6,514 nt of DNA from an uncultured Eubacteriales bacterium (GCA_902461475.1 CABPXX010000079.1:1-6514), one strand, 5' to 3'; positions 1-6,054 are shown, counted from the stretch's first letter. Numbers and translations are program-made. The notes: generated by a model from the letters alone, not told the origin.

Positions 1-522
1 TCCCACCTGTGGCTCATCTGGGAGTTCTCCCAGTGTGTGGGCAAGCCCTGGTCCCCCACGGTGCGCCCGCCCCGGCTGGGGGGCAACGCCCGTATGGGGG
101 TGTTTGCCACCCGGTCTCCCTTCCGGCCCAACCCCATCGGCTTGTCCTGCGTGGAGCTGGTGGGGGTGGAGGAGCACACTCCCCAGGGCCCGGTGATCTA
201 TGTGGCGGGGGCGGACCTCATGGACGGCACCCCCATCTATGATATCAAGCCCTATGTGCCCTATGCCGACTGTCACCCGGAGGCGGTGGGGGGCTTTGCC
301 CAGGACGCCCCGGAGCATAAGCTAAAGGTGGATATTCCGCCGCACCTGCTCTGCCTCATCCCTGAGGGCAAGCGGGAGGCTCTGGTGGGAGTGCTGGCCC
401 AGGACCCCCGGCCCCCCTACCAGCGGGACAGCCAGCGGGTATATGGCTTCGGCTTTGGTGGGCTGGAGGTGCACTTCACCGTGGACAACGGCGTAGCCCG
501 GGTCGTGGACATCCACGGGTGA
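1..522 (+). CDS. trmO: tRNA (N6-threonylcarbamoyladenosine(37)-N6)-methyltransferase TrmO, 5'-truncated by window edge
   Basis: The TsaA/TrmO family uses S-adenosylmethionine to methylate N6 of threonylcarbamoyl-A37 in tRNAs that read ACY codons, which tunes decoding in the cytoplasm. The reading frame is open from base 1 (SHLWLIWEFSQ) and gives 173 codons, ending in TGA at 520-522. Family hallmarks are visible in order: SHLWLIW, RPPRLGG, GVFATRSPFRPNPIGLS, DLMDGTPIYDIKPYVPYAD, and the C-terminal LAQDPRPPYQR. Compared from memory with the E. coli protein (about 235 aa), roughly the first 50-60 residues, including the N-terminal SAM-binding strand, lie upstream of the window. A GTG at 37 falls inside the conserved core and is not the true start. 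It is the first visible gene of a three-gene run, with fetA starting 13 bases later. A tRNA modification gene next to a metal exporter has no obvious functional link, so simple co-transcription is the likely explanation. Confidence 0.93.
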   Translation, partial: SHLWLIWEFSQCVGKPWSPTVRPPRLGGNARMGVFATRSPFRPNPIGLSCVELVGVEEHTPQGPVIYVAGADLMDGTPIYDIKPYVPYADCHPEAVGGFAQDAPEHKLKVDIPPHLLCLIPEGKREALVGVLAQDPRPPYQRDSQRVYGFGFGGLEVHFTVDNGVARVVDIHG

Positions 523-535
523 GGGGGACGCTGAT

Positions 536-1162
536 ATGGACATGATACACACCACGGAAGCCCTAAAATTCCAGGACTTCCTCCGCTACCCTGATATTCG
601 GGTGGAGGAGGGGGAGTTTGCCTTTGTCACCGGGCGCAGCGGGGCGGGGAAGAGCACCTATCTGCGGCTGCTCAATGGGTCCATTCCCGCCGACCCCGGC
701 TGTATTTTCTACCGGGGCATCCCCCTAGAGGAGTACCAGATCTTGCCCTATCGCCGCCAAGTGCTGCTGGTGCCCCAGGCGGTATACCTCATTCCGGGCA
801 CCATTTTGGACAACTTCTACTTCTACTACGATGCCCGGCGGCAGCAGCGGATCGACGGGGAGCGGGCGGCGGAGTTTTTGCGCCGCTGCTGCCTGGACTT
901 CCCGGTGGATACCTCCTGTGACACCTTGTCTGGGGGAGAGCGGCAGCGGGTGTTTCTGGCCATTTTCCTCTCCTTGGCCACCGACGTGGTGCTGCTGGAC
1001 GAGCCCACGGCGGCTCTGGACGAGGCCACCGCCCGGCAGGTGCTGGCAAACATCAAGGACTATTGCAAGGGGCAGGGGCTCACCGCCCTGTGTGTCTGCC
1101 ACAGCCCCAAGCTGGTGGAGATCTTTGCCGACCGGGTGATTGAGGTGGGAGGCGCGCAATGA
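536..1162 (+). CDS. fetA: ABC transporter ATP-binding protein, FetA-like (iron/metal export)
   Basis: This is the cytoplasmic ATPase that powers the FetB permease encoded next to it. FetAB of E. coli (YbbL/YbbM) is linked to iron export and oxidative stress tolerance; the substrate here is inferred from that. The 208-residue protein has every ABC motif: Walker A GRSGAGKST (33-41), Q-loop Gln81 in LVPQ, signature LSGGERQR (131-138), Walker B VVLLDE (151-156), D-loop AALD (159-162) and switch His189 in CVCHS. The length is that of a compact single-domain FetA. The ATG at 536 is preceded by GAGGGGG (521-527) at 8-base spacing, better than the next ATG at 542. The stop overlaps the fetB start (ATGA at 1159-1162), so the two are probably translationally coupled. 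It could be called a generic ABC ATPase, but the UPF0014 permease partner makes FetA the best name. Confidence 0.92.
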   Translation: MDMIHTTEALKFQDFLRYPDIRVEEGEFAFVTGRSGAGKSTYLRLLNGSIPADPGCIFYRGIPLEEYQILPYRRQVLLVPQAVYLIPGTILDNFYFYYDARRQQRIDGERAAEFLRRCCLDFPVDTSCDTLSGGERQRVFLAIFLSLATDVVLLDEPTAALDEATARQVLANIKDYCKGQGLTALCVCHSPKLVEIFADRVIEVGGAQ

Positions 1163-1935
1163 ACGGGATTATTCAACTGCAAATCGGACAGTTTTTGCTC
1201 ATCTATCTGCTGCTTCTGGTGGTACTGGTGGTCATGCGGGTGTGCCGCATCGACCAGACCCGTCTGCTGGTGGTGTCCAGCATGAAGATGACGGTGCAGC
1301 TCATTTTAGCGGGGCTCATCCTCACCTACATCTTTGAGCACCCCCACCCCCTGTTTGTGGTGGCCTACCTGGGGGCCATGACGGGCTTTTCCATCCACCG
1401 GGTGCTGAGCAAGAACCGGGACTTGAATCCCCGGTTCCGCCTGGTCACCGGGCTATCCATCGCCGGAGCGGGGCTGTGTGTGTTGGCCTACTTTGTGGCG
1501 GTGGTGGTGGGAGAGGGCCTGTTCAACCCCCAGTATGTCATCCCCATCGGGGGCATGGTCATGGGCAACACCATGACCGGAGTGTCCCTGGGGGTGAAGA
1601 CCTTCCGGGAGTCCATCCACGACCAGCGCAGCAAGATTGAGGCGCTGGTGTGCGTGGGGGCCTCGGCGGAGGACATTTTACTGCCCTTTGTCCGTCAGGC
1701 CCTGGAGACCGCCATGCTGCCCACCCTCAACTCCATGGTGGGTATGGGCATTGTCTCCCTGCCCGGGATGATGACCGGCCAGATTCTGGCGGGCACCCTG
1801 CCCATGACCTCTATCCTCTATCAGATTGCCATTATGATCGCCATCTGTACCGCCGTCACCTGTGCCTGTTTTGGCACGCTGTACTTCGGCAGTAAGACCC
1901 TGTACGACAAGAAGCGGCAGATTATTCAACTGTAA
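1159..1935 (+). CDS. fetB: ABC transporter permease, FetB / UPF0014 family
   Basis: This is the membrane-spanning partner of FetA, and the two presumably form a homodimeric exporter of iron or a related metal. The 258-residue protein has about seven hydrophobic segments, roughly at 9-29, 45-60, 64-80, 95-118, 126-145, 190-213 and 218-245, with no cleavable signal peptide. Family-typical stretches are IDQTRLLVVSSMKMTVQL near 31-48, GMVMGNTMTGVSLGVKTF near 132-149 and, after a cytoplasmic loop (VGASAEDILLPFVRQAL), the SMVGMGIVSLPGMMTGQILAG segment. The loop probably contacts the ATPase. The ATG at 1159 overlaps the fetA stop by four bases and has a GGTGGGAGG ribosome site just upstream, inside fetA. 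The gene ends directly before a hairpin terminator. The assignment to UPF0014 is strong, but the transported metal cannot be read from sequence. Confidence 0.93.
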   Translation: MNGIIQLQIGQFLLIYLLLLVVLVVMRVCRIDQTRLLVVSSMKMTVQLILAGLILTYIFEHPHPLFVVAYLGAMTGFSIHRVLSKNRDLNPRFRLVTGLSIAGAGLCVLAYFVAVVVGEGLFNPQYVIPIGGMVMGNTMTGVSLGVKTFRESIHDQRSKIEALVCVGASAEDILLPFVRQALETAMLPTLNSMVGMGIVSLPGMMTGQILAGTLPMTSILYQIAIMIAICTAVTCACFGTLYFGSKTLYDKKRQIIQL

Positions 1936-1943
1936 AACGCTAA

Positions 1944-1989
1944 AACACCCAGAGCACACCGAAAAACGGTATGCTCTGGGTGTTTTTTT
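1944..1989. terminator. Rho-independent terminator of the trmO-fetA-fetB operon
   Basis: Arm AACACCCAGAGCA (1944-1956) pairs with TGCTCTGGGTGTT (1972-1984). After one C/A mismatch the stem continues with ACCG/CGGT around an AAAAA loop (1962-1966). A seven-T run (1983-1989) follows on the + strand. It starts 8 bases after the fetB stop. The opposing gene's stop lies at 1998-2000, and on the - strand the stem is followed by a short T4 run, so it may serve both convergent transcripts. Confidence 0.92.
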
Positions 1990-1997
1990 GACTGCGT

Positions 1998-3467
1998 TCA
2001 ATCTTTAATGACAGTATAGAACTTTTGATAGCGGCTTTTGGGTTTCTCTGGAATGGTCATGGCTAACTGGTGGGACTCCAACAGCGGTTTTACGTGATGT
2101 TGCATGGCATAGAATGTGGTTTTCAGGTCTAAAAAGTCCTGGATTTCCTGGCGAGACCGGGGCGTTTTGCAAAAATCCAACAGCCGATCCGTGGGATTGG
2201 TGTGGGAGTCGGGCAGGGGGGACGGTGTTTCTATATGAGCAGTGACGGGCTGATTATACAGAGTGACCACAAACTCATGGCGACGGTTTTCAAATTTGGG
2301 TTCTGGCAGTCCGTGTTCTCTCATGGCGCGGCGCATGGTGGGAATACCGGAATATCGGTTTTCTGCCTTGGTCAAGCTTTCTGTCATGACCGCAAGGGCA
2401 GGATTGCGCAGATCAGGACGGCATTTCCCCAGCTGTTCCACGCTCATACGCCCGTATAGGCTGCCGGGACTATGCACTTCCACACGGTCTGAGAAGAAGT
2501 CGATTTGAACAGGGGTTCCCTCGGTATAGATGCTGTAATCTCGATGAATTAAGGCATTTAAAATGGCTTCCCGTAGAGCCTCCAAAGGATATTCGGTGTA
2601 ATCTACCCGCTGGCCAGTCTCTTGGCTAATGGTAGTGCGGACCTTCATGTTGCGCATACAAAAATTGAGGGCTTCGGTGACCATGGTGGGAATGGTACCC
2701 TCAATTCGTTTGTTGTCCAGAAAACGGGAGGAGTCTTGGCTGATATCTCCAATTTCGATACCAGGCACCACAATGGCGGTGATGCCAAGCTGGGGGAAAT
2801 ACCCCTGGGGATAGATACCGAAATTCATGACGGCGGCCAGAGTGGGAACGCCATTTCGGGTGATATTTAACATCTCATAAGCTTGTTCCGGAGAAAACTG
2901 AGAGAAGCCGGGGCGCTCCACGCTTTTTTGCAGGAGATATTGCTGAAGCAGAGTTTGATCGAACATAGACAAATTGGCTCGCTCGACAGGGCGTTCATCG
3001 TCGTGGAGGTGCTTTCGAAATGCCTCGTAGGTGTATAGCTCATAGTCCGTCATCGTTTGATCGGAATCGCCCACCCGGATATATGCCCCCTTTGTGCGGC
3101 CTGCACCGCTGTAGTAGCAGGGGCGCTGGGAGATATCCAGGGCGGGAATCTCGGCAGAGCAAATCCACTTGCCATCCAGTTCTGCCAGAGAAAAAACAGC
3201 TCGGACACGGGGTTCCATTTGAAGGCACTGGGCGGCTACTTTCTTCTGTAAATCTTGTGGGTCATATACTCCCACCACTTGATAGTCTGACGTCTCGTCT
3301 ATGCCGAAGAGAATGGTTCCACCGCTGTCCTGATTGGAGAAGCTGGAGAGTGTGTCGTACAATCGTTTGGGACAGTCTACATGGGCTGCTTTTACCTCAA
3401 TGGTCTGTTCTTCTGCCTTTTGTCTGCAAACTCTCTGAGCCAATTCCACTAATTCTTCTGCTAACAA
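1998..3467 (-). CDS. AlbA_2 / Schlafen-type putative ATP-binding protein with GHKL-like N-box and C-terminal winged-helix-like tail
   Basis: The protein has 489 residues from the start preferred here. Residues about 18-137 resemble the AlbA_2 (Schlafen AlbA, formerly AAA_4) domain: IEVKAAH, then SFSNQDSGGTILFGIDE, then a KGAYIRVGDS strand near 126-135. Residues about 299-312 read REAILNALIHRDYS, the N-box of the HATPase_c_4 family usual in such proteins, followed by DRVEVHSPGSLYG (about 327-339), a likely nucleotide-binding strand and loop. The C-terminus (LLDFCKTPRSRQEIQDFLDL) looks like a winged helix. Such proteins are often annotated as RecG-like, ATP-binding or transcriptional regulator; the true role is unknown, and nucleic-acid binding or defence is only inference. 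A GTG at 3476 lies inside the ribosome site AGGAGG (3476-3481), so TTG at 3467-3465, 8 bases downstream, is the better start. GC is visibly lower than in flanking genes, suggesting acquisition. Confidence 0.85.
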   Translation of the reverse strand: MLAEELVELAQRVCRQKAEEQTIEVKAAHVDCPKRLYDTLSSFSNQDSGGTILFGIDETSDYQVVGVYDPQDLQKKVAAQCLQMEPRVRAVFSLAELDGKWICSAEIPALDISQRPCYYSGAGRTKGAYIRVGDSDQTMTDYELYTYEAFRKHLHDDERPVERANLSMFDQTLLQQYLLQKSVERPGFSQFSPEQAYEMLNITRNGVPTLAAVMNFGIYPQGYFPQLGITAIVVPGIEIGDISQDSSRFLDNKRIEGTIPTMVTEALNFCMRNMKVRTTISQETGQRVDYTEYPLEALREAILNALIHRDYSIYTEGTPVQIDFFSDRVEVHSPGSLYGRMSVEQLGKCRPDLRNPALAVMTESLTKAENRYSGIPTMRRAMREHGLPEPKFENRRHEFVVTLYNQPVTAHIETPSPLPDSHTNPTDRLLDFCKTPRSRQEIQDFLDLKTTFYAMQHHVKPLLESHQLAMTIPEKPKSRYQKFYTVIKD

Positions 3468-3475
3468 TGGACTCA

Positions 3476-3481
3476 CCTCCT
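3476..3481 (-). promoter_or_regulatory. Ribosome binding site deciding a TTG start
   Basis: Read on the - strand, AGGAGG is followed by TGAGTCCA and then TTG (3467-3465), an ideal 8-base spacing. The upstream GTG in the same frame overlaps the last G of this site and so could not be used efficiently with it. Using the TTG removes three residues from the N-terminus. Confidence 0.7.
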
Positions 3482-3486
3482 GTTAA

Positions 3487-3569
3487 TAAGCTAAGATTAG
3501 CAAAATGTTTTTGCAAAATCAAGAGAATTAAGCAAAATAATTTAGCTTATTTTCAGATTAAGCTAAATC
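3487..3569. repeat. Cluster of short dyads with TTAGC/TAAGC cores, operator-like
   Basis: Within about 80 AT-rich bases there are four dyads: CTAA/TTAG (3491-3500), GCAAAA/TTTTGC (3500-3514), TAAGCAAAAT/ATTTAGCTTA around a central A (3529-3549, one mismatch per arm pair), and GATTAAGCTAAATC (3556-3569, 12 of 14 bases symmetric). TAAGCTAA occurs at 3487-3494 and 3559-3566 and inverted at 3542-3549. The ten-base AATAAGCTAA (3485-3494) is perfectly inverted at 3542-3551. The cluster overlaps and lies upstream of the candidate promoter, so it probably binds a regulator, perhaps the adjacent XRE protein or the wHTH protein itself. Confidence 0.5.
3494..3522 (-). promoter_or_regulatory. Candidate sigma-A promoter of the Schlafen-type gene
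   Basis: On the - strand TTGATT (3517-3522) lies 17 bases before TAATCT (3494-3499), which is preceded by TGC, giving an extended -10 (TGCTAATCT). The -10 matches consensus only in part, but spacing and TGn element support it. The predicted start near 3487 leaves a very short leader before the ribosome site. A dyad, GCAAAA/TTTTGC (3500-3514), fills the spacer and CTAA/TTAG (3491-3500) overlaps the -10, as expected of a repressed promoter. Confidence 0.5.
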
Positions 3570-3648
3570 TTTGCGGGTTTATGAGAAATAAACAAACTGA
3601 CTTTGCACTTGTAGTTCATGAAGCGGGGGCAAGTCACAAACAGGGGAG
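3570..3648. other. Intergenic remainder without a gene
   Basis: The rest of the gap between the Schlafen-type gene and the XRE terminator shows no plausible ORF with a ribosome site. The only structure seen is a small perfect inverted repeat GTTTAT/ATAAAC (3577-3582 and 3588-3593), which may be a further regulatory dyad. Confidence 0.4.
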
Positions 3649-3649
3649 A

Positions 3650-3691
3650 AAAAACAGACGATACAGAATGGAAACTGTATCGTCTGTTTTT
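3650..3691. terminator. Rho-independent terminator behind the XRE gene, bidirectional form
   Basis: Two perfect 17-base arms, AAAAACAGACGATACAG (3650-3666) and CTGTATCGTCTGTTTTT (3675-3691), enclose an 8-base loop. On the - strand the stem runs into a T-run (complement of 3649-3654) and begins 3 bases past the TAG stop of the XRE gene. The + strand also ends in T5, so it could insulate the Schlafen-type promoter region in both directions. Confidence 0.9.
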
Positions 3692-3693
3692 AA

Positions 3694-4002
3694 CTACTTT
3701 TGTAAGCCTTTTGCCAAGGCAATGAGGTGGTCTAGCTGTTCAGGCTCCAAGGTTTTGGCCACTTCCAAGAGCTCTGAGGCTTTGGAGGGGGCGGTGGCCT
3801 GGGTGTCAAAGAAGTCCCTTGGGGAAATACCCAGATAGTCGCAGATATAGAAAAATACCGCCATAGATGGCAAATTAACACCGTTTTCGATGTTATTGAT
3901 GTATCCGGCACTTTGTCCGATAGACAGACTCATATCTCTGGCAGACACGCCTTTTTGTACCCGAAGTTGGGTCAGCCGTTTGATAAATTCCTCTTTCTCC
4001 AC
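3694..4002 (-). CDS. XRE-family helix-turn-helix transcriptional regulator
   Basis: A short DNA-binding protein of 102 residues, probably a dimeric repressor. Residues about 6-61 form an HTH_3/Cro-CI domain: FIKRLTQLRVQKGVSARDMS, then the recognition region IGQSAGYINNIENG, then LPSMAVFFYICDYLGISPRDFF. The tail (ELLEVAKTLEPEQLDHLIALAKGLQ) is a helical segment common in clostridial XRE proteins and may mediate dimerisation. There is no peptidase or metal-binding domain. The GTG at 4002-4000 is preferred because AAGGTGG (4011-4017) sits 8 bases before it. An in-frame ATG at 4062 would add 20 residues but has no ribosome site, and that stretch carries a TATAGT -10 candidate. It is low in GC (one sampled 60-base row has 21 G/C). 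The gene faces away from the DUF1273 gene and precedes the Schlafen-type gene in the same direction, but a terminator separates them. It may regulate itself and either neighbour. Confidence 0.88.
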   Translation of the reverse strand: MEKEEFIKRLTQLRVQKGVSARDMSLSIGQSAGYINNIENGVNLPSMAVFFYICDYLGISPRDFFDTQATAPSKASELLEVAKTLEPEQLDHLIALAKGLQK

Positions 4003-4010
4003 AGTCCCCA

Positions 4011-4017
4011 CCACCTT
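4011..4017 (-). promoter_or_regulatory. Ribosome binding site deciding a GTG start for the XRE gene
   Basis: AAGGTGG on the - strand is separated by TGGGGACT (8 bases) from GTG at 4002-4000. The longer reading frame from ATG 4062 would run straight through this site and has nothing resembling one of its own, so the shorter protein is favoured. Confidence 0.65.
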
Positions 4018-4029
4018 TTGTATGATTGT

Positions 4030-4058
4030 ACTATATGGTATGTGAAAAACTGTATAGT
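4030..4058 (-). promoter_or_regulatory. Possible XRE promoter with inverted ACTATA half-sites
   Basis: On the - strand TATAGT (4030-4035) is a possible -10, placing the start near 4023, just before the AAGGTGG site. No good -35 is seen at 16-18 bases. ACTATA (4030-4035) and TATAGT (4053-4058) form an inverted pair, and a third ACTATA (4087-4092) overlaps the -10 of the divergent promoter. This is suggestive of operator half-sites shared by both promoters, for example for XRE autoregulation. Confidence 0.35.
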
Positions 4059-4065
4059 TCATTCA

Positions 4066-4094
4066 TTGATTTAAATCTGAGTAACTACTATAAT
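4066..4094 (+). promoter_or_regulatory. Sigma-A promoter of the DUF1273/SLOG gene
   Basis: TTGATT (4066-4071) and a consensus TATAAT (4089-4094) are separated by 17 bases. The predicted start is near 4101, giving a leader of about 40 bases to ATG 4140. The leader contains AAGGTGG (4102-4108), which has no start codon at usable distance, so initiation at 4140 appears weak or depends on the poorer GAGAG just before it. Confidence 0.7.
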
Positions 4095-4139
4095 TAGATA
4101 TAAGGTGGATAATATACAAATAGATTAGATGTGAGAGAC

Positions 4140-4618
4140 ATGAGAGAACAGACCGCTTGTTTTACCGGCCACCGTACCATCCCGCCCCAGCAGTTGGAGG
4201 ATTTGGCCCAGCGGCTGCGGGCGGCGGTGGAGGACGCCATTCACCGGGGATACCGCTACTTTGGAGCGGGGGGCGCCCTGGGGTTTGACACGCTGGCGGC
4301 CCAGACGGTGTTGGAGTTGAAAAGAGATCACCCCCATATCCGCCTCATTTTGGTGCTGCCCTGTCTGTCTCAGGCAGAGCGGTGGAGCAGAGAACAGCAG
4401 CAGACCTATGAGGCCATCAAGGCCCAGGCGGACAAGGTGGTGTACACGTCCCAAGGGTACCACCGGGGATGTATGCATGTGCGCAACCGCCATCTGGTGA
4501 CCACAGCAGTCTGTGCATCAGCTACCTTACCCAGCCCACGGGCGGGACGTCATACACAGTGGACTATGCCACAGCCCAGGGGCTGGAGGTGGTGAACCTG
4601 GGGGAGACACCACGATAA
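4140..4618 (+). pseudogene. DUF1273 / SLOG-superfamily (YpsA-like) protein, frameshifted near 4499
   Basis: The intact family is a cytoplasmic SLOG (Rossmann-like, nucleotide- or ligand-binding) protein of about 150-180 residues with no firmly known reaction. The first 120 or so residues match: REQTACFTGHR at the N-terminus, then YFGAGGALGFDTLAAQ, then IRLILVLPCLSQAERW, then GCMHVRNRHLV. After CTGGTG at 4494-4499 the frame turns into unrelated sequence and stops at 4595. One frame over, from GAC at 4499, the expected ending resumes (DHSSLCISYLTQPTGGTSY, then TVDYATAQGLEVVNLGE) to TAA at 4616-4618. Loss of a single G (GGTGGACC to GGTGACC) explains this, and repair would give 159 residues. ATG 4140 fits the family start better than the in-frame GTG at 4131. 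It could be a recent pseudogene, a sequencing error or, less likely, a programmed frameshift. It converges on the yfcC-like gene. Confidence 0.85.
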
Positions 4619-4653
4619 AAAGCACACGCTGAAACGCTCAGCGTGTGCTTTTT
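4617..4653. terminator. Bidirectional hairpin terminator between convergent genes
   Basis: Arms AAAAAGCACACGCTGA (4617-4632) and TCAGCGTGTGCTTTTT (4638-4653) pair perfectly around a 5-base loop and carry A/T tails on both sides. The left arm overlaps the TAA (4616-4618) of the restored DUF1273 frame and the right arm abuts the TAG (4656-4654) of the carrier gene. That the terminator fits the restored frame's stop, not the 4595 stop, supports the frameshift reading. Confidence 0.92.
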
Positions 4654-6048
4654 CTATGCCAGCGCCCCCAGAGCCAAGAACATGAGGGACAGCACCAGCA
4701 GGATGACCAACAGCTTCCAGATGAACTTCAAAAACGCCCCATAGGGCACGTGGCCCAGGGCTAGGGCTCCCATCACCACCGCACTGGTGGGGGTGATGAG
4801 ATTGATAAGCCCCGAGGCGGTCTGAAAGGCGGTGATGACCACCTCTCGCCCCACCCCCGCAAAGTCCGCCAGAGGGGCCATAATGGGCATGGACAGGGTG
4901 GCCAGCCCCGAGGAGGAGGGGATGAGGAAGGACAGGGGCAGATAGAGCAGGAAGGTGAGCAGGGTAAAGCTCACCGCCCCCGCCCCCCGCAGGGCCTGTT
5001 CCCCCCAGTAGAGCACCGTGGCGGTGATCTGGCCCCCGTTCATGATGACGGTGATACCCCGGGAAATGCCGATGATAAAGGCCACTCCCAGCAGGTCCGC
5101 GGCCCCGTGGATGAAGGCTCCCACTGTCTCCTCCTCCCCCAGTCCGCAGCACACCCCCACCAGGATGGAGGCGGCCAGGAACAGGGCGGAGAGCTGGGGG
5201 AACCACCAGCCCAGGGTGGGCAGGGGCAGCCCCATGTCGTCAAAGGGAATGACGGCGTAGATCATCACCAGGAAGGTGAGGGCGAAGAGGGCCAGGGCCA
5301 GAGACTGTACCCAGGTCAGCTTGGCCTCGTCCGAACCCTGGGCGGCGAAGCGGGCGGTATAGTCGGCCCGACGGCTGGCCATCAGGGAGGTCTCCGGGTG
5401 GGCTTTGACCCGGGCGGCGTAGCGCATCACAAAGTAAATGGACGCCGCCAGCATCACCACCAGCATAATGACCCGCAGCAACATCCCGGTGCCCAGGGAC
5501 ACCCCGGCAAAGCCTGCGGCGATGCCAGTGGCGAAGGGGTTGACGGTGGAGGCCAGGGGGCCCACCCCAGCCCCCACCAAAATCACCGCCACAGCGGTGA
5601 TGGGGTCATACCCGGCGGAGATGAAAATGGGTAGCACCAGAGGGTAGAAGGCGATGGTCTCTTCCGCCATGCCGAAGGTGGTGCCCCCCAGGGCGAACAC
5701 CAGCATCAAAATGGGGATGAGGAGGGTCGCCTTGCCCCGGAGCTTGGCCACCAGGGCGGAAATGCCCCGGTCAATGGCCCCGGTTTTGCCCACAACCCCC
5801 AGAAACCCGCCCACCATGAGGATAAAGGCGGCGATGTCGATGGCCTCGTACAGCCCCTCCAGGGGGGCGGTGAACACCGAGGTGATGGGCTGGCCCTGTT
5901 GGGGAATCTGCTCATAGGTGCCCGACACCGGCTCCCCCTCCGCTCCCGTCTGGTAGCGTCCGGCGGGGATAACCCAGGTGAGAATGGTCATCACCAGCAG
6001 CAGGGAGAGGAGAATGGTGTAGGCGGTGGGCATGCGAAAGGATTTCAT
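4654..6048 (-). CDS. yfcC: YfcC-family (DcuC-like) inner-membrane carrier
   Basis: A 464-residue integral membrane protein of the C4-dicarboxylate anaerobic carrier-like family (DcuC/YfcC). Relatives are annotated as C4-dicarboxylate carriers or basic amino-acid antiporters; the substrate here is not determined. About 11-12 hydrophobic segments are visible, the first at 8-28 followed by a polar outer loop (30-60, GRYQTGAEGEPVSGTY). Family stretches include ALGGTTFGMAEETIAFYPLV (about 118-137), PLASTVNPFATGIAAGFAGV (about 162-181), a charged cytoplasmic loop (about 208-243), then LIPSSSGLATLSMPIMAPLA and LINLITPTSAVVMGALALG, the paired hairpin-like motifs near the C-terminus that probably line the transport site. 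ATG 6048 has AGGAGG (6055-6060) at 6-base spacing. It is monocistronic within the window, with no partner enzyme beside it to suggest a substrate. High GC and uninterrupted, it looks native and functional. Confidence 0.88.
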   Translation of the reverse strand: MKSFRMPTAYTILLSLLLVMTILTWVIPAGRYQTGAEGEPVSGTYEQIPQQGQPITSVFTAPLEGLYEAIDIAAFILMVGGFLGVVGKTGAIDRGISALVAKLRGKATLLIPILMLVFALGGTTFGMAEETIAFYPLVLPIFISAGYDPITAVAVILVGAGVGPLASTVNPFATGIAAGFAGVSLGTGMLLRVIMLVVMLAASIYFVMRYAARVKAHPETSLMASRRADYTARFAAQGSDEAKLTWVQSLALALFALTFLVMIYAVIPFDDMGLPLPTLGWWFPQLSALFLAASILVGVCCGLGEEETVGAFIHGAADLLGVAFIIGISRGITVIMNGGQITATVLYWGEQALRGAGAVSFTLLTFLLYLPLSFLIPSSSGLATLSMPIMAPLADFAGVGREVVITAFQTASGLINLITPTSAVVMGALALGHVPYGAFLKFIWKLLVILLVLSLMFLALGALA

Positions 6049-6054
6049 AGTGTA

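Noticed and set aside
3650..3691. The 17-bp perfect inverted repeat considered as a transposon end or CRISPR-type repeat
   Set aside because: It occurs once, is followed by T-runs, and sits 3 bases past a stop codon, which fits an intrinsic terminator.
3020..3838. 272-codon open frame on the + strand
   Set aside because: It runs antisense to the N-terminal part of the Schlafen-type gene, crosses the dyad region and the hairpin terminator, and ends inside the XRE gene. The product looks random, with no domain.
4494..4595. C-terminal end of the DUF1273 frame as literally read to the stop at 4595
   Set aside because: The last 30 or so residues are unrelated to the family and are the result of the frameshift. 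The neighbouring frame supplies the expected ending.
4550..5206. 218-codon open frame on the - strand overlapping the carrier gene
   Set aside because: A shifted-frame shadow of the yfcC-like gene, with Pro/Gly/Arg/His-rich nonsense composition and no ribosome site. It also crosses the convergent terminator.
5107..5634. 175-codon open frame on the + strand inside the carrier gene
   Set aside because: Rich in His, Gly and Gln as expected for the antisense of GC-rich membrane-protein codons. The opposite strand encodes a clear YfcC-family protein.
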